Shown: positions 42,115 through 51,144 of the stretch, in pieces
How the letters are laid out: every line of letters begins with the position of its first letter
Position numbering within the stretch: position 1 is the stretch's first letter
NCBI GenBank assembly: GCA_019753105.1
Contig: JAIELJ010000006.1
Span: forward strand, 62,001 to 126,000
Source: Hyphomonadaceae bacterium
GTDB lineage: Bacteria; Pseudomonadota; Alphaproteobacteria; Caulobacterales; Aquidulcibacteraceae
DNA: 64,000 nucleotides
Reading direction: 5' to 3'
Notes under the pieces: model-generated
Databases searched by the model: none
What the model was told of the DNA's origin: nothing
The model's input: the letters and a program-made list of their open reading frames with translations, nothing else
Position numbers and translations under genes: made by a program

Positions 42115-42777
42115 ATGGCGCACACGCTCATTGCACCTTCGATCCTGGCGGCAGATTTCTCGAAGCTCGGCGAGGAAGTGCGCGCCGTCGATGCGGCCGG
42201 GGCCGACATGATCCATGTCGATGTGATGGACGGCCATTTCGTGCCGAACATTTCGATTGGGCCGAGTGTGGTCAAATCGATCCGCCCGCACAGCAAGCTG
42301 CCGTTCGACGTGCATCTGATGATCGCGCCGGTCGATCCCTACATCCAAGCCTTCCGCGATGCGGGCGCCGATATCATCACGGTGCATCCTGAAGCTGGCC
42401 CGCACGTGCATCGCACGCTGCAAGCGATCCGCGCGACGGGCGCTAAGGCTGGCGTCTCGCTCAATCCCGGCACGCCTGCGGAAGCGATCGATCCGATCAT
42501 CGATCTGATCGACTTGGTGCTGGTGATGAGCGTCAATCCAGGCTTCGGCGGACAGAGCTTCATTGAGACGGCGCTGCCGAAGATCGAGAAGATCAGAAAG
42601 AAGATCGACGCAACGGGCCGCGACATCATTCTTGAAGTCGACGGCGGTGTGAACGCGAAGACTGCGCCCAGCGTGATCGCTGCGGGCGCTACGGCGTTGG
42701 TGGCGGGCACAGCTGTGTATGGCGGCGATGCGAACGCGTACGCCGACAACATAAAACGCCTCCGCCAAACTGGCTGA
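42115..42777 (+). CDS. rpe: Ribulose-phosphate 3-epimerase
   Basis: A 220-residue TIM-barrel enzyme that interconverts ribulose-5-phosphate and xylulose-5-phosphate in the pentose phosphate pathway. Landmarks: [30 protein letters not shown] (metal His and Asp), [21 protein letters not shown] and LEVDGGVN with the second Asp. Length and motifs are standard. ATG at 42115 is the start. Confidence 0.97.
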   Translation: MAHTLIAPSILAADFSKLGEEVRAVDAAGADMIHVDVMDGHFVPNISIGPSVVKSIRPHSKLPFDVHLMIAPVDPYIQAFRDAGADIITVHPEAGPHVHRTLQAIRATGAKAGVSLNPGTPAEAIDPIIDLIDLVLVMSVNPGFGGQSFIETALPKIEKIRKKIDATGRDIILEVDGGVNAKTAPSVIAAGATALVAGTAVYGGDANAYADNIKRLRQTG

Positions 42778-42782
42778 CGCCC

Positions 42783-44459
42783 TTGAATGCGCCGGTTACC
42801 CCTCCCCGCCGGCAACAACGGCCAGTCGCCGTGAGCGATAACTGGCGCGCTAATCCGTTTCATCGCGGGCGTCTCAACGGGCCTGAACCCGATCGCATTG
42901 AGCGCTTCGGCAATGATCCGCGCGTCGGTGATGCGGAGCGCGGGCGCGAAATCGGGCGCGGCCTGTGGCGCATTGCGGCAGAGCGTTTGGCGGGCGAGCA
43001 TCCCGTGCCGTGGCGGCCGAAACATCCGTCACGACATTTCACGGCGCGGCTGCACTCGTTTGCGTGGCTTGTTGATCTCGCCGCGGTTGGCCCCTCGGCG
43101 CATCGGCGCATCGCCGACATCGTCGATGCGTGGGTTGATGAATATGGCGAGTGGGACGATCTCGCATGGGATCCCGAACTCACCGCGGAGCGCTTGTTTG
43201 CGTGGCTGTGCTGGGGCCGGCCGGCGTTTGAGATTGGCGCACCGGAGAAGCGCGGCGCGTTGATGCGTTCAGTCGCGCGACAAGCGCGGCTCCTAATGGT
43301 GGCGCAGAGCGAGTTGAGCGAGCGGCATCTGGGTTCAATCAAAGCTGGTGCTGCGCTCATCCTCGCGGGCGCTGCGGGATTTCCGGAAGGCGAGCGCCTC
43401 GCCGAGCAAGGCGAAGAAATGCTGATCGAAGCATGCGCCAAGCAATTCTTCCCCGATGGCGGGCACCTCTCGCGCGCGCCGGAAGCGCTGGCGGAAACGC
43501 TGTGCGACATGGTCACGGCGCTTGAAGCGTTCGAAGAAGTCACGCCGCTGATCACCGACACGCTACCGAAGCTCGCCAACATGCTGCGCATGTTGCGCTT
43601 GGGCGATGGCGGCTTGGGCTGCTTCCAAGGTGGCTCCGAGGGTTCTGCAGCAACCATCGATGCTGTGCTCGCGCGCGTGAACGCGCCGCTGCGTAGCTTT
43701 CAGTTTGCGCAACACACCGGCTACCAGCGGATTGAGGCTGGCCCGCTGCGCGTGCTGATGGATGTGGGCTCTGCGCCTCCCCTCTCCTACGCCGAACGCG
43801 CGCATGCGAGTGCGCTGGCGTTCGAGCTTTCGAGCGAGAGCGAACGGCTAATCGTCAATATCGGCGCAGCGCGCGAGTTGGAGCCGGCAGCACGCATGGC
43901 GGCGCGCGCCACTAATGGTCATTCCACGCTCATCATCGGCGATGCGCTCTCCGCGGCGATGGATGATCGGCGCAGCAAAGGAGGCCCGCGTCTCTCAGGG
44001 CCGGTGCTGGATGATGTGCGGCGCTCTGAGGATGAGAGCGGCGTCACCGTGCAAGGCCGGCATGACGGCTACAAGGCGCAGTTCGGCCTCATGCACCGCC
44101 GCTACATTTTCATCGACACCGAAGGCACCAATGTACGCGGTATCGATGAACTGATCCGGCCGATGCGCCTCAAAAGCCCCAACCCGAAAGCGCCGATCCC
44201 GTTCGTCGCGCGCTTCCATCTGCATCCCAACGTGCGCGCGCGCATGATCGAGCATCATGTCGCGCTCTTGGAAACGCCGGGCGGCCAGAAATGGCGGCTC
44301 CGCACCGACGCGCCTGACATCGCCATCGAGCCCTCAATCTATTGGGGCGGCGCCAATCCGCGCGAGTCGCTGCAGATCGTGCTGACGGGCGAGGCTGATC
44401 CGATGGGGCATGGCCTCGCGCTGCCAAACCGCATCCGCTGGGCGCTGACGCGGGCTTGA
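42783..44459 (+). CDS. Heparinase II/III family protein
   Basis: A protein of about 558 residues with the alpha6-barrel then beta-sandwich design of the heparinase II/III (alginate lyase-like) family. HSFAWLVDLAAVGP, EYGEWDDLAWDPELTAERLFAWL, and the C-terminal GYKAQFGLMHRRYIFIDTEGTNVRGIDELI and PFVARFHLHPNV are common in alphaproteobacterial members annotated this way. A polysaccharide is the likely substrate but lyase activity is unproven. Neither TTG 42783 nor GTG 42831 has a clear ribosome site; the second would remove 16 residues. It lies six bases behind rpe. Confidence 0.85.
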   Translation: MNAPVTPPRRQQRPVAVSDNWRANPFHRGRLNGPEPDRIERFGNDPRVGDAERGREIGRGLWRIAAERLAGEHPVPWRPKHPSRHFTARLHSFAWLVDLAAVGPSAHRRIADIVDAWVDEYGEWDDLAWDPELTAERLFAWLCWGRPAFEIGAPEKRGALMRSVARQARLLMVAQSELSERHLGSIKAGAALILAGAAGFPEGERLAEQGEEMLIEACAKQFFPDGGHLSRAPEALAETLCDMVTALEAFEEVTPLITDTLPKLANMLRMLRLGDGGLGCFQGGSEGSAATIDAVLARVNAPLRSFQFAQHTGYQRIEAGPLRVLMDVGSAPPLSYAERAHASALAFELSSESERLIVNIGAARELEPAARMAARATNGHSTLIIGDALSAAMDDRRSKGGPRLSGPVLDDVRRSEDESGVTVQGRHDGYKAQFGLMHRRYIFIDTEGTNVRGIDELIRPMRLKSPNPKAPIPFVARFHLHPNVRARMIEHHVALLETPGGQKWRLRTDAPDIAIEPSIYWGGANPRESLQIVLTGEADPMGHGLALPNRIRWALTRA

Positions 44460-44467
44460 GAGATAGA

Positions 44468-45358
44468 ATGGCAAATTACGCCATCTTTTGCTCCGATCCG
44501 CTCAATCCACGATCCGTGGAGCCGGAGTTTGTAGGGGAGTTTTCGGCGGCCCGCGAAGCCGGTTTCGCGCCTGTTCTGATCGATCACGATGCGCTCGATC
44601 AGCGTATCGACCCAAAGCAAGCCCTTCGATCTGCCAAGTTCGTCGAGCCGGGACGCGCGGTTTATCGCGGATGGATGCTCAGGAGTGATGCGTACGCCGC
44701 GCTGTTCGAGGCCACGCGCGAACTTGGTGCGGAATTGCTTACACCGCCATCCGCATACGAAGCCTGTCACCACGCGCCCGGCTCCTACGCGACATTACGG
44801 GCGTTCACGCCGGAGACAACATGGGTGACCAAAGAGCGATTAGACCATCCCGCTGACATCGACGCCGCGCTGAGCACGTTCGGCGAACAGCCTGTTGTCA
44901 TCAAGGACTGGGTGAAGTCTCAGGCCTCAGGCTATTGGGATGAGGCGTGCTTCATTCCGTCTGCGACAGACCGAAACGCTGCCTCCCGTGTCATTCAGAA
45001 GTTCAGAGAACTGCAGGGTGACAGCTTGGTTGGTGGGATTGTTTTCAAGCGCTATGTGCCGTTGCTGCCGGTCGGCAAACCAGCAGACGAGCACCGGGCT
45101 TTCATCATCAATGGAGCAGCCTTAGGCTGTTGGCCGCGCTCTAACGCAGCCGCAGCTCGCGAGGGACCGCCAGCCGAACTTGTGAGTCAGGTCGCTGCGC
45201 TCGTTCCAAGTCCCTTTGCGTCGGCGGACTTCGCCGTCGACGCTTCCGGCAGGTGGTGGCTGCTCGAAGTCGGTGACGGGCAGGTGTCGGGCCTTCCGTC
45301 TGATACAGCTGCAAAACCGCTCTTCGAAGCGCTCGCCTCGAAGCTAAAGCGAGCCTAG
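44468..45358 (+). CDS. ATP-grasp domain protein, R2K clade
   Basis: A 296-residue ATP-grasp protein. SVEPEFVGEFSAAREAGF and AVYRGWMLRSDAY are the signature of the R2K clade, and VIKDWVKSQASGYWDEACF with GGIVFKRYVPL carry the paired Lys residues that name it. WWLLEVGDGQVSGLP provides the acidic metal site. Members are thought to ligate or modify peptides; many occur in phages and mobile DNA. Here it sits between heparinase-like and methyltransferase genes. Its stop interlocks with the convergent methyltransferase (CTAG). Confidence 0.85.
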   Translation: MANYAIFCSDPLNPRSVEPEFVGEFSAAREAGFAPVLIDHDALDQRIDPKQALRSAKFVEPGRAVYRGWMLRSDAYAALFEATRELGAELLTPPSAYEACHHAPGSYATLRAFTPETTWVTKERLDHPADIDAALSTFGEQPVVIKDWVKSQASGYWDEACFIPSATDRNAASRVIQKFRELQGDSLVGGIVFKRYVPLLPVGKPADEHRAFIINGAALGCWPRSNAAAAREGPPAELVSQVAALVPSPFASADFAVDASGRWWLLEVGDGQVSGLPSDTAAKPLFEALASKLKRA

Positions 45359-45990
45359 ATCTTTCTCGCCACGAAGAACGTGCGCATATCCTTCTTGCCT
45401 GAGCTATGCTTGGCGCGGTCGATGATTTCGAAGCCATTGGCTTCTATCTCACGCTCCAGGTCTTCGGCGGACAGGAACGAAACGTAAGGCGCTTGGCCGA
45501 CGGCCTGCATCAACGGCACGAGCAAGCGGATGCCGGGATTCATGGCTTTCAGCTGCGGCGTCTTAGACAAAAAGAGCCCGCCGGGCTTCAGCATTCTATG
45601 CACGCCGCGCAGCGCCGTTGCTCGGTCTGGGATCAAATGAAGCACGTTGAAGCCCAACGCGGCGTCGAAGCTGGCGTCGGGCCAATGCGCCGACTCCGGC
45701 GCGGTGACCGCGAACTCAACATTGGCGCAGCCTCCCGCCGCGGCTTTCTCGCGTGCGATGGCGATCATCTCGGGTGAGAAATCGGTCGCGACATAGCGGG
45801 CAACGGCGGGTGCGAGCTTCAACGCCGTCGTGCCGGTGCCGCAGCCGAACTCGAACACTACGTCCGTGCTCTTGAGCAAACGGCGGGCATGTTCAATCGA
45901 GCGCTCATAGCCGGCCATGTCTTCGATGGGGCTGGCGGCGTACTTGCGCGCCGTGCGGTCCCAAAAGCGAACATCTTTGGCGGCTGGCAT
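45355..45990 (-). CDS. Class I SAM-dependent methyltransferase
   Basis: A 211-residue methyltransferase. Motif I FEFGCGTGTTALKLAP, post-I VARYVATDFSPEM, motif II-III DASFDAALGFNVLHLIPD and RMLKPGGLFLSKTP are clear. Substrate unknown; methyl transfer to a quinone, lipid or small molecule is possible. ATG at 45990 has a GAGGGAA ribosome site. It diverges from the XRE regulator across a phased repeat array, so it may be a target. Confidence 0.88.
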   Translation of the reverse strand: MPAAKDVRFWDRTARKYAASPIEDMAGYERSIEHARRLLKSTDVVFEFGCGTGTTALKLAPAVARYVATDFSPEMIAIAREKAAAGGCANVEFAVTAPESAHWPDASFDAALGFNVLHLIPDRATALRGVHRMLKPGGLFLSKTPQLKAMNPGIRLLVPLMQAVGQAPYVSFLSAEDLEREIEANGFEIIDRAKHSSGKKDMRTFFVARKI

Positions 45991-46046
45991 TGGGTTTCCC
46001 TCGTCAAAGGTCCTGTTAACACGGCCAAGCCGATCGCCAGACACGC

Positions 46047-46096
46047 TATTCCTGCCTATTCTCGATTATTCCAGTTGTATTCAAGGCATTCCTGCC
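46047..46096 (+). promoter_or_regulatory. Helically phased TATTC array, candidate operator
   Basis: Five (T/C)ATTC pentamers start at 46047, 46057, 46067, 46078 and 46087, spaced 10, 10, 11 and 9 bases, so all face the same side of the helix. The first and last extend to ATTCCTGCC (46048-46056 and 46088-46096). The last abuts the XRE start codon. Such phasing suits cooperative repressor binding or bending of DNA between the divergent methyltransferase and XRE genes. Confidence 0.55.
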
Positions 46097-46097
46097 A

Positions 46098-46757
46098 ATG
46101 ACTGGACCCATGAAATTCGGCGAGTACCTCAAGAACCGGCGCACCGAACTCGGGTGGACGCAGCCTGACGCGGCGGCCAAGGCGAGCATCGAGCAATCCT
46201 ATTTGTCGAAGCTCGAGACCGGGAAATCGTTTCCGTCGGAGGACGTCTATCAGCGGCTGGTGGAGGCGTTCAGCCTCGACACCGAGGCCATGATCGCCGC
46301 CCTCTACCCGGCCGAGCTTGACCGGCTCCGCGAGATCGAGGCGGTGCGCAAGCACCTGCTTGAGCGCGAGCACAATACGCGCTCGACCACACGCCGCTGG
46401 CTCTATGCGGGGCTGGCCGCTTTGGTGGCGGGCGGCGCGCTTGTCGGCCTCGCACAGGTCGATCGCGGTGGTGCGGCCACGCACTACACCTATCAATCAT
46501 ACGGCGTCGTCAGGCCCGGAGAGCGCGACGACGTCTTCGATCAAGATCCCGCGCGCGCCGACGAACAGACCATCTCCATCCCCGACATGCGCGGGCCGGC
46601 ATACACAGAGACCGTGCCGGAGGGCCGGCGCATGTGGCATCTCGTGGGCGCCAATGCGGTGCTCGTCCCGGCCAGATTTGGTTGGGCTTTAATCCCGGGC
46701 TTTGCGCTGATCATCGGCGGGCTCGGATGTTTCTTCATCAGCTGGCGCAGACCCTGA
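46098..46757 (+). CDS. XRE-family regulator with two membrane segments
   Basis: A 219-residue protein. Residues 6-60 are a helix-turn-helix of the XRE/Cro class (FGEYLKNRRTELGWTQPDAAAKASIEQSYLSKLETGKSFPSEDVYQRL). Then come a membrane helix at about 98-118 (RRWLYAGLAALVAGGALVGLA), an extracytoplasmic part of about 75 residues, and a second helix near the end (FGWALIPGFALIIGGLGCFFISW). A one-piece membrane regulator that may sense something outside. The ATG at 46098 lacks a ribosome site; ATG 46110 is an alternative. A serine hydrolase gene begins 7 bases later, probably its partner. Confidence 0.87.
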   Translation: MTGPMKFGEYLKNRRTELGWTQPDAAAKASIEQSYLSKLETGKSFPSEDVYQRLVEAFSLDTEAMIAALYPAELDRLREIEAVRKHLLEREHNTRSTTRRWLYAGLAALVAGGALVGLAQVDRGGAATHYTYQSYGVVRPGERDDVFDQDPARADEQTISIPDMRGPAYTETVPEGRRMWHLVGANAVLVPARFGWALIPGFALIIGGLGCFFISWRRP

Positions 46758-46764
46758 GGACAAA

Positions 46765-47913
46765 ATGAGAATTGCTATCCTGATTGCCTCCGCGGCTCTT
46801 GCCAGCTGCGTGAGCTCCCCCTTGCCGACACAAACATCAGAGCGCGGCGCTGCGCTGGATGCTCGCATTGAAGCGCTGATGGCGCGCGAACGCGTTGTCG
46901 GCATGGCTGTCGCTGTGGTGGAGCGGGGTGAGATCACGCACATCGGCGCGTACGGCTATCGCAATCGCGAGAACGCGCTGCCGCTGGAGACCGACACGAT
47001 CATGTACGGCGCGTCGCTCACCAAGGCGGCGTTTGCATACATGGTGATGCAATTGGTCGATGAAGGCCGGCTCGCTCTCGATCGCTCAATCGCGGAGTAT
47101 CTGCCGCGCCCGCTGCCGGAATACGAAGATTACACCGATCTTGCCGGCGACGAACGTTGGCGCCAGCTGACGCCGCGCATCTTGCTCTCGCACACGAGTG
47201 GCTTCGCGAATATGCGCTTTCTGGAAGAGGATCGCCGCCTGCGCTTCCACTTCACGCCGGGCGAGCATTACGCCTATTCGAACGAAGGCATCTGGGTTTT
47301 GCAGACCGTGCTTGAAGAAGGCCTCGGCCTTGATGTCGGCGCGGAAATGCAAGCCCGCGTTTTCGATCGCTTCGGCATGACGCGCACGTCGATGCAATGG
47401 CGCGACGATTTCGCCGGCAATCTCGCCGACGGCTACGCTATGGACGGGACGTTCGAGCCGCACGATCGGCGCGACAATGTCGCCGCCGCTGGCTCGATGG
47501 ATACGACAATCGAAGATCAAGCGCGCTTGTGGCGCGGCATGTTTGCGGGCGAAGGTCTCTCGCCTGCCGCACGCGCCGAATGGGTGCGCGCGCAATTTCC
47601 GATCCGCACGGCGCAGAAGTTTCCCACCATCCGTTACTACAACACCACCGACCCACGCGGCGAAGCCACCAATCTCTCCGCCTCACTCGTCGGCGAAACC
47701 TGGGAAGGCCCGAACGGTCGCTACTTCTCCAAAGGCGGCCACAACGATTGGACCGGCAATCTGGTGATCTGCGAAGAAGCCGGCCAGCGCTGCCTGGTGA
47801 TGCTCGGCAACAGCGTGCGCGCCGAGATCATCTTTCCGGAGGTGGCGGCCCTGGTGCTGGGAGAGACGGAGTTTCCGTTCTGGTGGATTTATCCGGAGTT
47901 GCAGGGGGAGTGA
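46765..47913 (+). CDS. Serine hydrolase, class C beta-lactamase-like lipoprotein
   Basis: A 382-residue penicillin-binding-protein-like hydrolase. The signal MRIAILIASAALASC gives lipidated Cys15. The active-site SxxK is Ser84-Leu-Thr-Lys87 in MYGASLTKAAF, the YxN motif is AYSNEG, and the KTG-like element is KGGHNDWTGN. The family covers class C beta-lactamases, D-Ala-D-Ala carboxypeptidases and esterases (EstB). It follows the XRE membrane regulator, which suggests the two form a sensing/response pair for cell-wall or ester-type compounds. Confidence 0.88.
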   Translation: MRIAILIASAALASCVSSPLPTQTSERGAALDARIEALMARERVVGMAVAVVERGEITHIGAYGYRNRENALPLETDTIMYGASLTKAAFAYMVMQLVDEGRLALDRSIAEYLPRPLPEYEDYTDLAGDERWRQLTPRILLSHTSGFANMRFLEEDRRLRFHFTPGEHYAYSNEGIWVLQTVLEEGLGLDVGAEMQARVFDRFGMTRTSMQWRDDFAGNLADGYAMDGTFEPHDRRDNVAAAGSMDTTIEDQARLWRGMFAGEGLSPAARAEWVRAQFPIRTAQKFPTIRYYNTTDPRGEATNLSASLVGETWEGPNGRYFSKGGHNDWTGNLVICEEAGQRCLVMLGNSVRAEIIFPEVAALVLGETEFPFWWIYPELQGE

Positions 47914-47976
47914 GCCCCTGCGTCAGAATCACCGCCCGACTCCGCATTTCGGAGAGAATCCCCTAGAAGCGCGGCC

Positions 47977-49563
47977 ATGACTGACATCCTGCCGATCAAG
48001 CGCGCCCTCATTTCGGTTTCCGACAAAACCGGCCTCATCGACCACGCCAAGGCGTTGGCCGGCCTGGGCGCCGCACTCGTCTCCACCGGCGGCACGCACA
48101 AGGCGATCGCGGATGCGGGGCTAAAGGTTCAGGACGTCAGCGCCGTCACCGGGTTTCCGGAAATGATGGACGGGCGCGTGAAGACGCTGCACCCGAAAGT
48201 CCACGGCGGCCTGCTCGCGCTGCGCGACAATGCCGAGCACGCCAAAGCGATGAAGGAGCACGGCATTGAAGGCTTCGATGTGCTCTATGTGAACCTCTAC
48301 CCGTTCGAAGCGACGGTGGCGCGCGGCGCCGATTTCGAGACCTGCATCGAGAACATCGACATTGGCGGCCCGGCGATGATCCGCGCAGCGGCGAAGAATT
48401 ACGGCTTCATCGCCGTCGCGACCGACGCGGACGACATGGCCACGATCCTCGAAGAAGCGAAGACGCACGGCGGCACGACTTTAGCGCTGCGCAAGAAGCT
48501 CTCCGCCAAAGCGTTCGCGCGGACGGCTGCGTACGATGCGGCGATCTCGGAATGGTACGCACACCAGCTTGAGGACAAAGCGCCTGCGTACCGCTCGCTC
48601 GGCGGCAAGCTCCGGCAATCACTGCGTTACGGCGAAAACCCGCACCAAAGTGCTGCGTTCTACGTCACCGGCGAACATCGCTTTGGCGTGTCGACGGCAA
48701 AGCAGCTGCAAGGCAAAGAGCTGAGCTACAACAATTTGAACGATACGGACGCGGCGTTCGAATTGGTCGCTGAGTTCGATCCGAAGGAAAGCGCTGCAGT
48801 CGCCATCATCAAGCACGCCAATCCGTGCGGCGTGGCGTTGGGCGGCTCGCTCGTTGAAGCTTACAAGCGCGCGCTCGAGTGCGATCCGGTTTCCGCGTTC
48901 GGCGGCATCGTGGCGGTGAACCAGCGTTTGGATCGCGCTGCAGCGGAAGCGATTGCGGAGATTTTCACTGAAGTCGTCATCGCACCGGAAGCGGATGACG
49001 ATGCGGTCGCGGTGTTTGCGAAGAAGAAGAATCTGCGCTTGCTGGTGACAGGTGGCCTGCCTGATCCGGCAGCGCCGGGGCTTTCGTTCAAGACGATCGC
49101 CGGCGGCTTCCTGGTGCAGAACCGCGATATCGGCCGGGTGACGCGCCAGGACCTAAAGATCGTCACGCAGAAGCAGCCAACCGATGCGCAGGTCCGCGAC
49201 ATGCTGTTTGCGTTCACAGTGTGCAAGCACGTGAAGTCGAACGCGATCATCTTCGCCAAGGACGGCCAAACCGCAGGCATCGGCGCAGGCCAAATGAACC
49301 GCCGCGACTCCGCGCGCATCGCAGCGTTGCGCGCCGGCGAAGCAGCGGAGATGGCGAAGCTTCCAGCATCGCTCGCCAAGGGCGCAGCCTGTGCCTCCGA
49401 CGCATTCTTCCCCTTCCCCGATGGCCTATTGCAAGCGGTCGAAGCGGGCGCGACGTGCGTTATTCAGCCGGGCGGTTCAATCCGTGACGACGAAGTGATC
49501 AAGGCGGCCGACGATGCCGGCATCGCGATGGCGTTCACCGGCATGCGTCACTTCCGTCACTGA
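47977..49563 (+). CDS. purH: Bifunctional AICAR transformylase / IMP cyclohydrolase
   Basis: A 528-residue enzyme for the last two steps of purine synthesis. The N-terminal MGS-like IMP cyclohydrolase domain starts [18 protein letters not shown] and includes [13 protein letters not shown] and [13 protein letters not shown]. The C-terminal AICAR transformylase has the catalytic [22 protein letters not shown] and the final [10 protein letters not shown]. Full length. A small hairpin CTCCG-CATTT-CGGAG lies at about 47940-47954 before the start. The stop overlaps the convergent peroxidase gene by seven bases. Confidence 0.97.
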   Translation: MTDILPIKRALISVSDKTGLIDHAKALAGLGAALVSTGGTHKAIADAGLKVQDVSAVTGFPEMMDGRVKTLHPKVHGGLLALRDNAEHAKAMKEHGIEGFDVLYVNLYPFEATVARGADFETCIENIDIGGPAMIRAAAKNYGFIAVATDADDMATILEEAKTHGGTTLALRKKLSAKAFARTAAYDAAISEWYAHQLEDKAPAYRSLGGKLRQSLRYGENPHQSAAFYVTGEHRFGVSTAKQLQGKELSYNNLNDTDAAFELVAEFDPKESAAVAIIKHANPCGVALGGSLVEAYKRALECDPVSAFGGIVAVNQRLDRAAAEAIAEIFTEVVIAPEADDDAVAVFAKKKNLRLLVTGGLPDPAAPGLSFKTIAGGFLVQNRDIGRVTRQDLKIVTQKQPTDAQVRDMLFAFTVCKHVKSNAIIFAKDGQTAGIGAGQMNRRDSARIAALRAGEAAEMAKLPASLAKGAACASDAFFPFPDGLLQAVEAGATCVIQPGGSIRDDEVIKAADDAGIAMAFTGMRHFRH

Positions 49564-50246
49564 GGCTGGGACGTCGGGGTAGCACGCGTCGACGCGGCAA
49601 GCGCCGCTTCGATCGCGGCACGAATTTCGTCTGAGGTTGGCTCGGCGCTCGAACCGAACGCTGCAATCAAACGCCCGTCTCGGCCGATCAGCAGCTTGTG
49701 GAAATTCCATCCCGGCACGGCGCTCTCGCCGAGTTGCTGCTCCGCCCACGCATAGAACGGATGACGCGCTTCGCCGACGACATCGGTCTTCGTCGCCATC
49801 GGGAACGTCACGCCGTAATTCAGCGTGCAGAATTCCTGGATCTCCTCGGCCGAGCCAGGCTCCTGGCCGTTGAAATTGTTCGCCGGCACGCCGACGACTT
49901 CGAAGCCGCGCGCCTGATACTCGTCGTAGATCGCCTGCAAGCCTTCATATTGCGGCGTAAATCCGCATTCGGACGCCGTGTTCACCACCAGCACGACTTC
50001 GCCCTCAAACGCCGTCATCGGCAGGCGATCGGTCCAGAGGCCCGCGAACTCGAACTGATAGGCGGTGGCGCGATCCGCATCACTCACTGGCGGCGCGGCA
50101 GCAAAACGCGTGCGCTGCGCTTCTACAGCAGCCGTCACAACGGCGTTGCGCTCACCGGCCACTTCAGCCGTCGGCGGCTCGGCCGGCTGGTTGCAGGCTG
50201 CAAACGTAACGAGCGCGGCCAACGCGGCCAAAGAGCGGAAATTCAT
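49557..50246 (-). CDS. Glutathione peroxidase lipoprotein
   Basis: A 229-residue peroxidase exported as a lipoprotein ([18 protein letters not shown], Cys18), then a ~40-residue linker and a thioredoxin-fold GPx domain. The catalytic Cys94 is in [14 protein letters not shown], where animal enzymes use Sec. The other tetrad members are seen in NNFNGQEPG (Gln) and WNFHKLLIG (Trp, Asn). It should reduce peroxides in the periplasm with thioredoxin-like donors. ATG at 50246 gives the lipoprotein signal. It diverges from a dienelactone hydrolase-like gene. Confidence 0.93.
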   Translation of the reverse strand: MNFRSLAALAALVTFAACNQPAEPPTAEVAGERNAVVTAAVEAQRTRFAAAPPVSDADRATAYQFEFAGLWTDRLPMTAFEGEVVLVVNTASECGFTPQYEGLQAIYDEYQARGFEVVGVPANNFNGQEPGSAEEIQEFCTLNYGVTFPMATKTDVVGEARHPFYAWAEQQLGESAVPGWNFHKLLIGRDGRLIAAFGSSAEPTSDEIRAAIEAALAASTRATPTSQPQ

Positions 50247-50310
50247 GGTGTCACCTCGAAGGCTGATACGCTGCCTTCCCCTTGCCCGGATCACAAGCCA
50301 AGATCAGCCG

Positions 50311-51144
50311 ATGCGTTTTGTGGTCGCCTTCGCCGCCTTGTTTTTTGGAGTGCTCATGCCCGCGCAAGCGTTCGCCGAAAGCTTGGAGCGCCGGATCGAG
50401 CGCCTCGAAGAGCACTTCGTCGTGACACGTCCAGAATCAGCCAGCCGCGCGCCTGTTGTGCTGATGATGCACGGCTGCGGCGGCATGCGGCCGTTTCAGA
50501 ACGACATCGCCGAAGCGGCCGCGCGCGCCGGCGCTGCAGCGGTGCAGATCGATTCATACGCGCCGCGCCGTATCGGCCGGGCAAGTGCAATCGCAACCGT
50601 GTGCACCGGCATGCGCCTTCACGGCCGCGAGCGCGCGGGAGATCTTTACGCCTCCGTCGCCTGGGCGCGACGCCAGGCTTGGGCTGATCCTGAACGCATC
50701 GTAGCGATCGGCTGGAGCCACGGCGGATGGACGATCATGGACGCGCTCTCTTTGCGCAGCGGCGCGGAAATGGAGCGCTTCACTGGTCTGACAGGCTTGA
50801 ATGATGAACCGCTGCGCGGGCTGGCCGGCACGCTTATCGTTTATCCTTATGCCGGCGTAGGCACCTATGTTGGCCAGCGCGATTGGCGGCTGACGCCGCG
50901 CTCCGTCGCCATCGTGGCCGAGAATGATTACATCGTCGGCCCGACGCGGCGCACTTTAGAGCGCCAACGCGCGCGTGGCGCGCCGCTCGACATTGTTGTG
51001 TTCGAGAACGCGACACACGCCTTCGAGGACGAACACGCTGAAGATCCCCGCGTGCGTTACAATCCCGCCGCGACCGCGCGCGAACACGCAATGCTAGCTG
51101 ACTTGATCGAAAGCCTCAGCGCACCGACGACGCCAGCCCGTTAA
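50311..51144 (+). CDS. Dienelactone hydrolase family protein, secreted
   Basis: A 277-residue alpha/beta hydrolase with a signal peptide (MRFVVAFAALFFGVLMPAQAFA). The oxyanion-side motif is VVLMMHGCGGMRPFQ, the nucleophile elbow GWSHGGW, the acid near VAENDYIVGP and the His in ENATHAFED. Substrate unknown. The ATG at 50311 was chosen for the signal peptide; the long upstream frame is antisense to the peroxidase. Its last 29 bases overlap the convergent NAD-GDH. Confidence 0.9.
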   Translation: MRFVVAFAALFFGVLMPAQAFAESLERRIERLEEHFVVTRPESASRAPVVLMMHGCGGMRPFQNDIAEAAARAGAAAVQIDSYAPRRIGRASAIATVCTGMRLHGRERAGDLYASVAWARRQAWADPERIVAIGWSHGGWTIMDALSLRSGAEMERFTGLTGLNDEPLRGLAGTLIVYPYAGVGTYVGQRDWRLTPRSVAIVAENDYIVGPTRRTLERQRARGAPLDIVVFENATHAFEDEHAEDPRVRYNPAATAREHAMLADLIESLSAPTTPAR

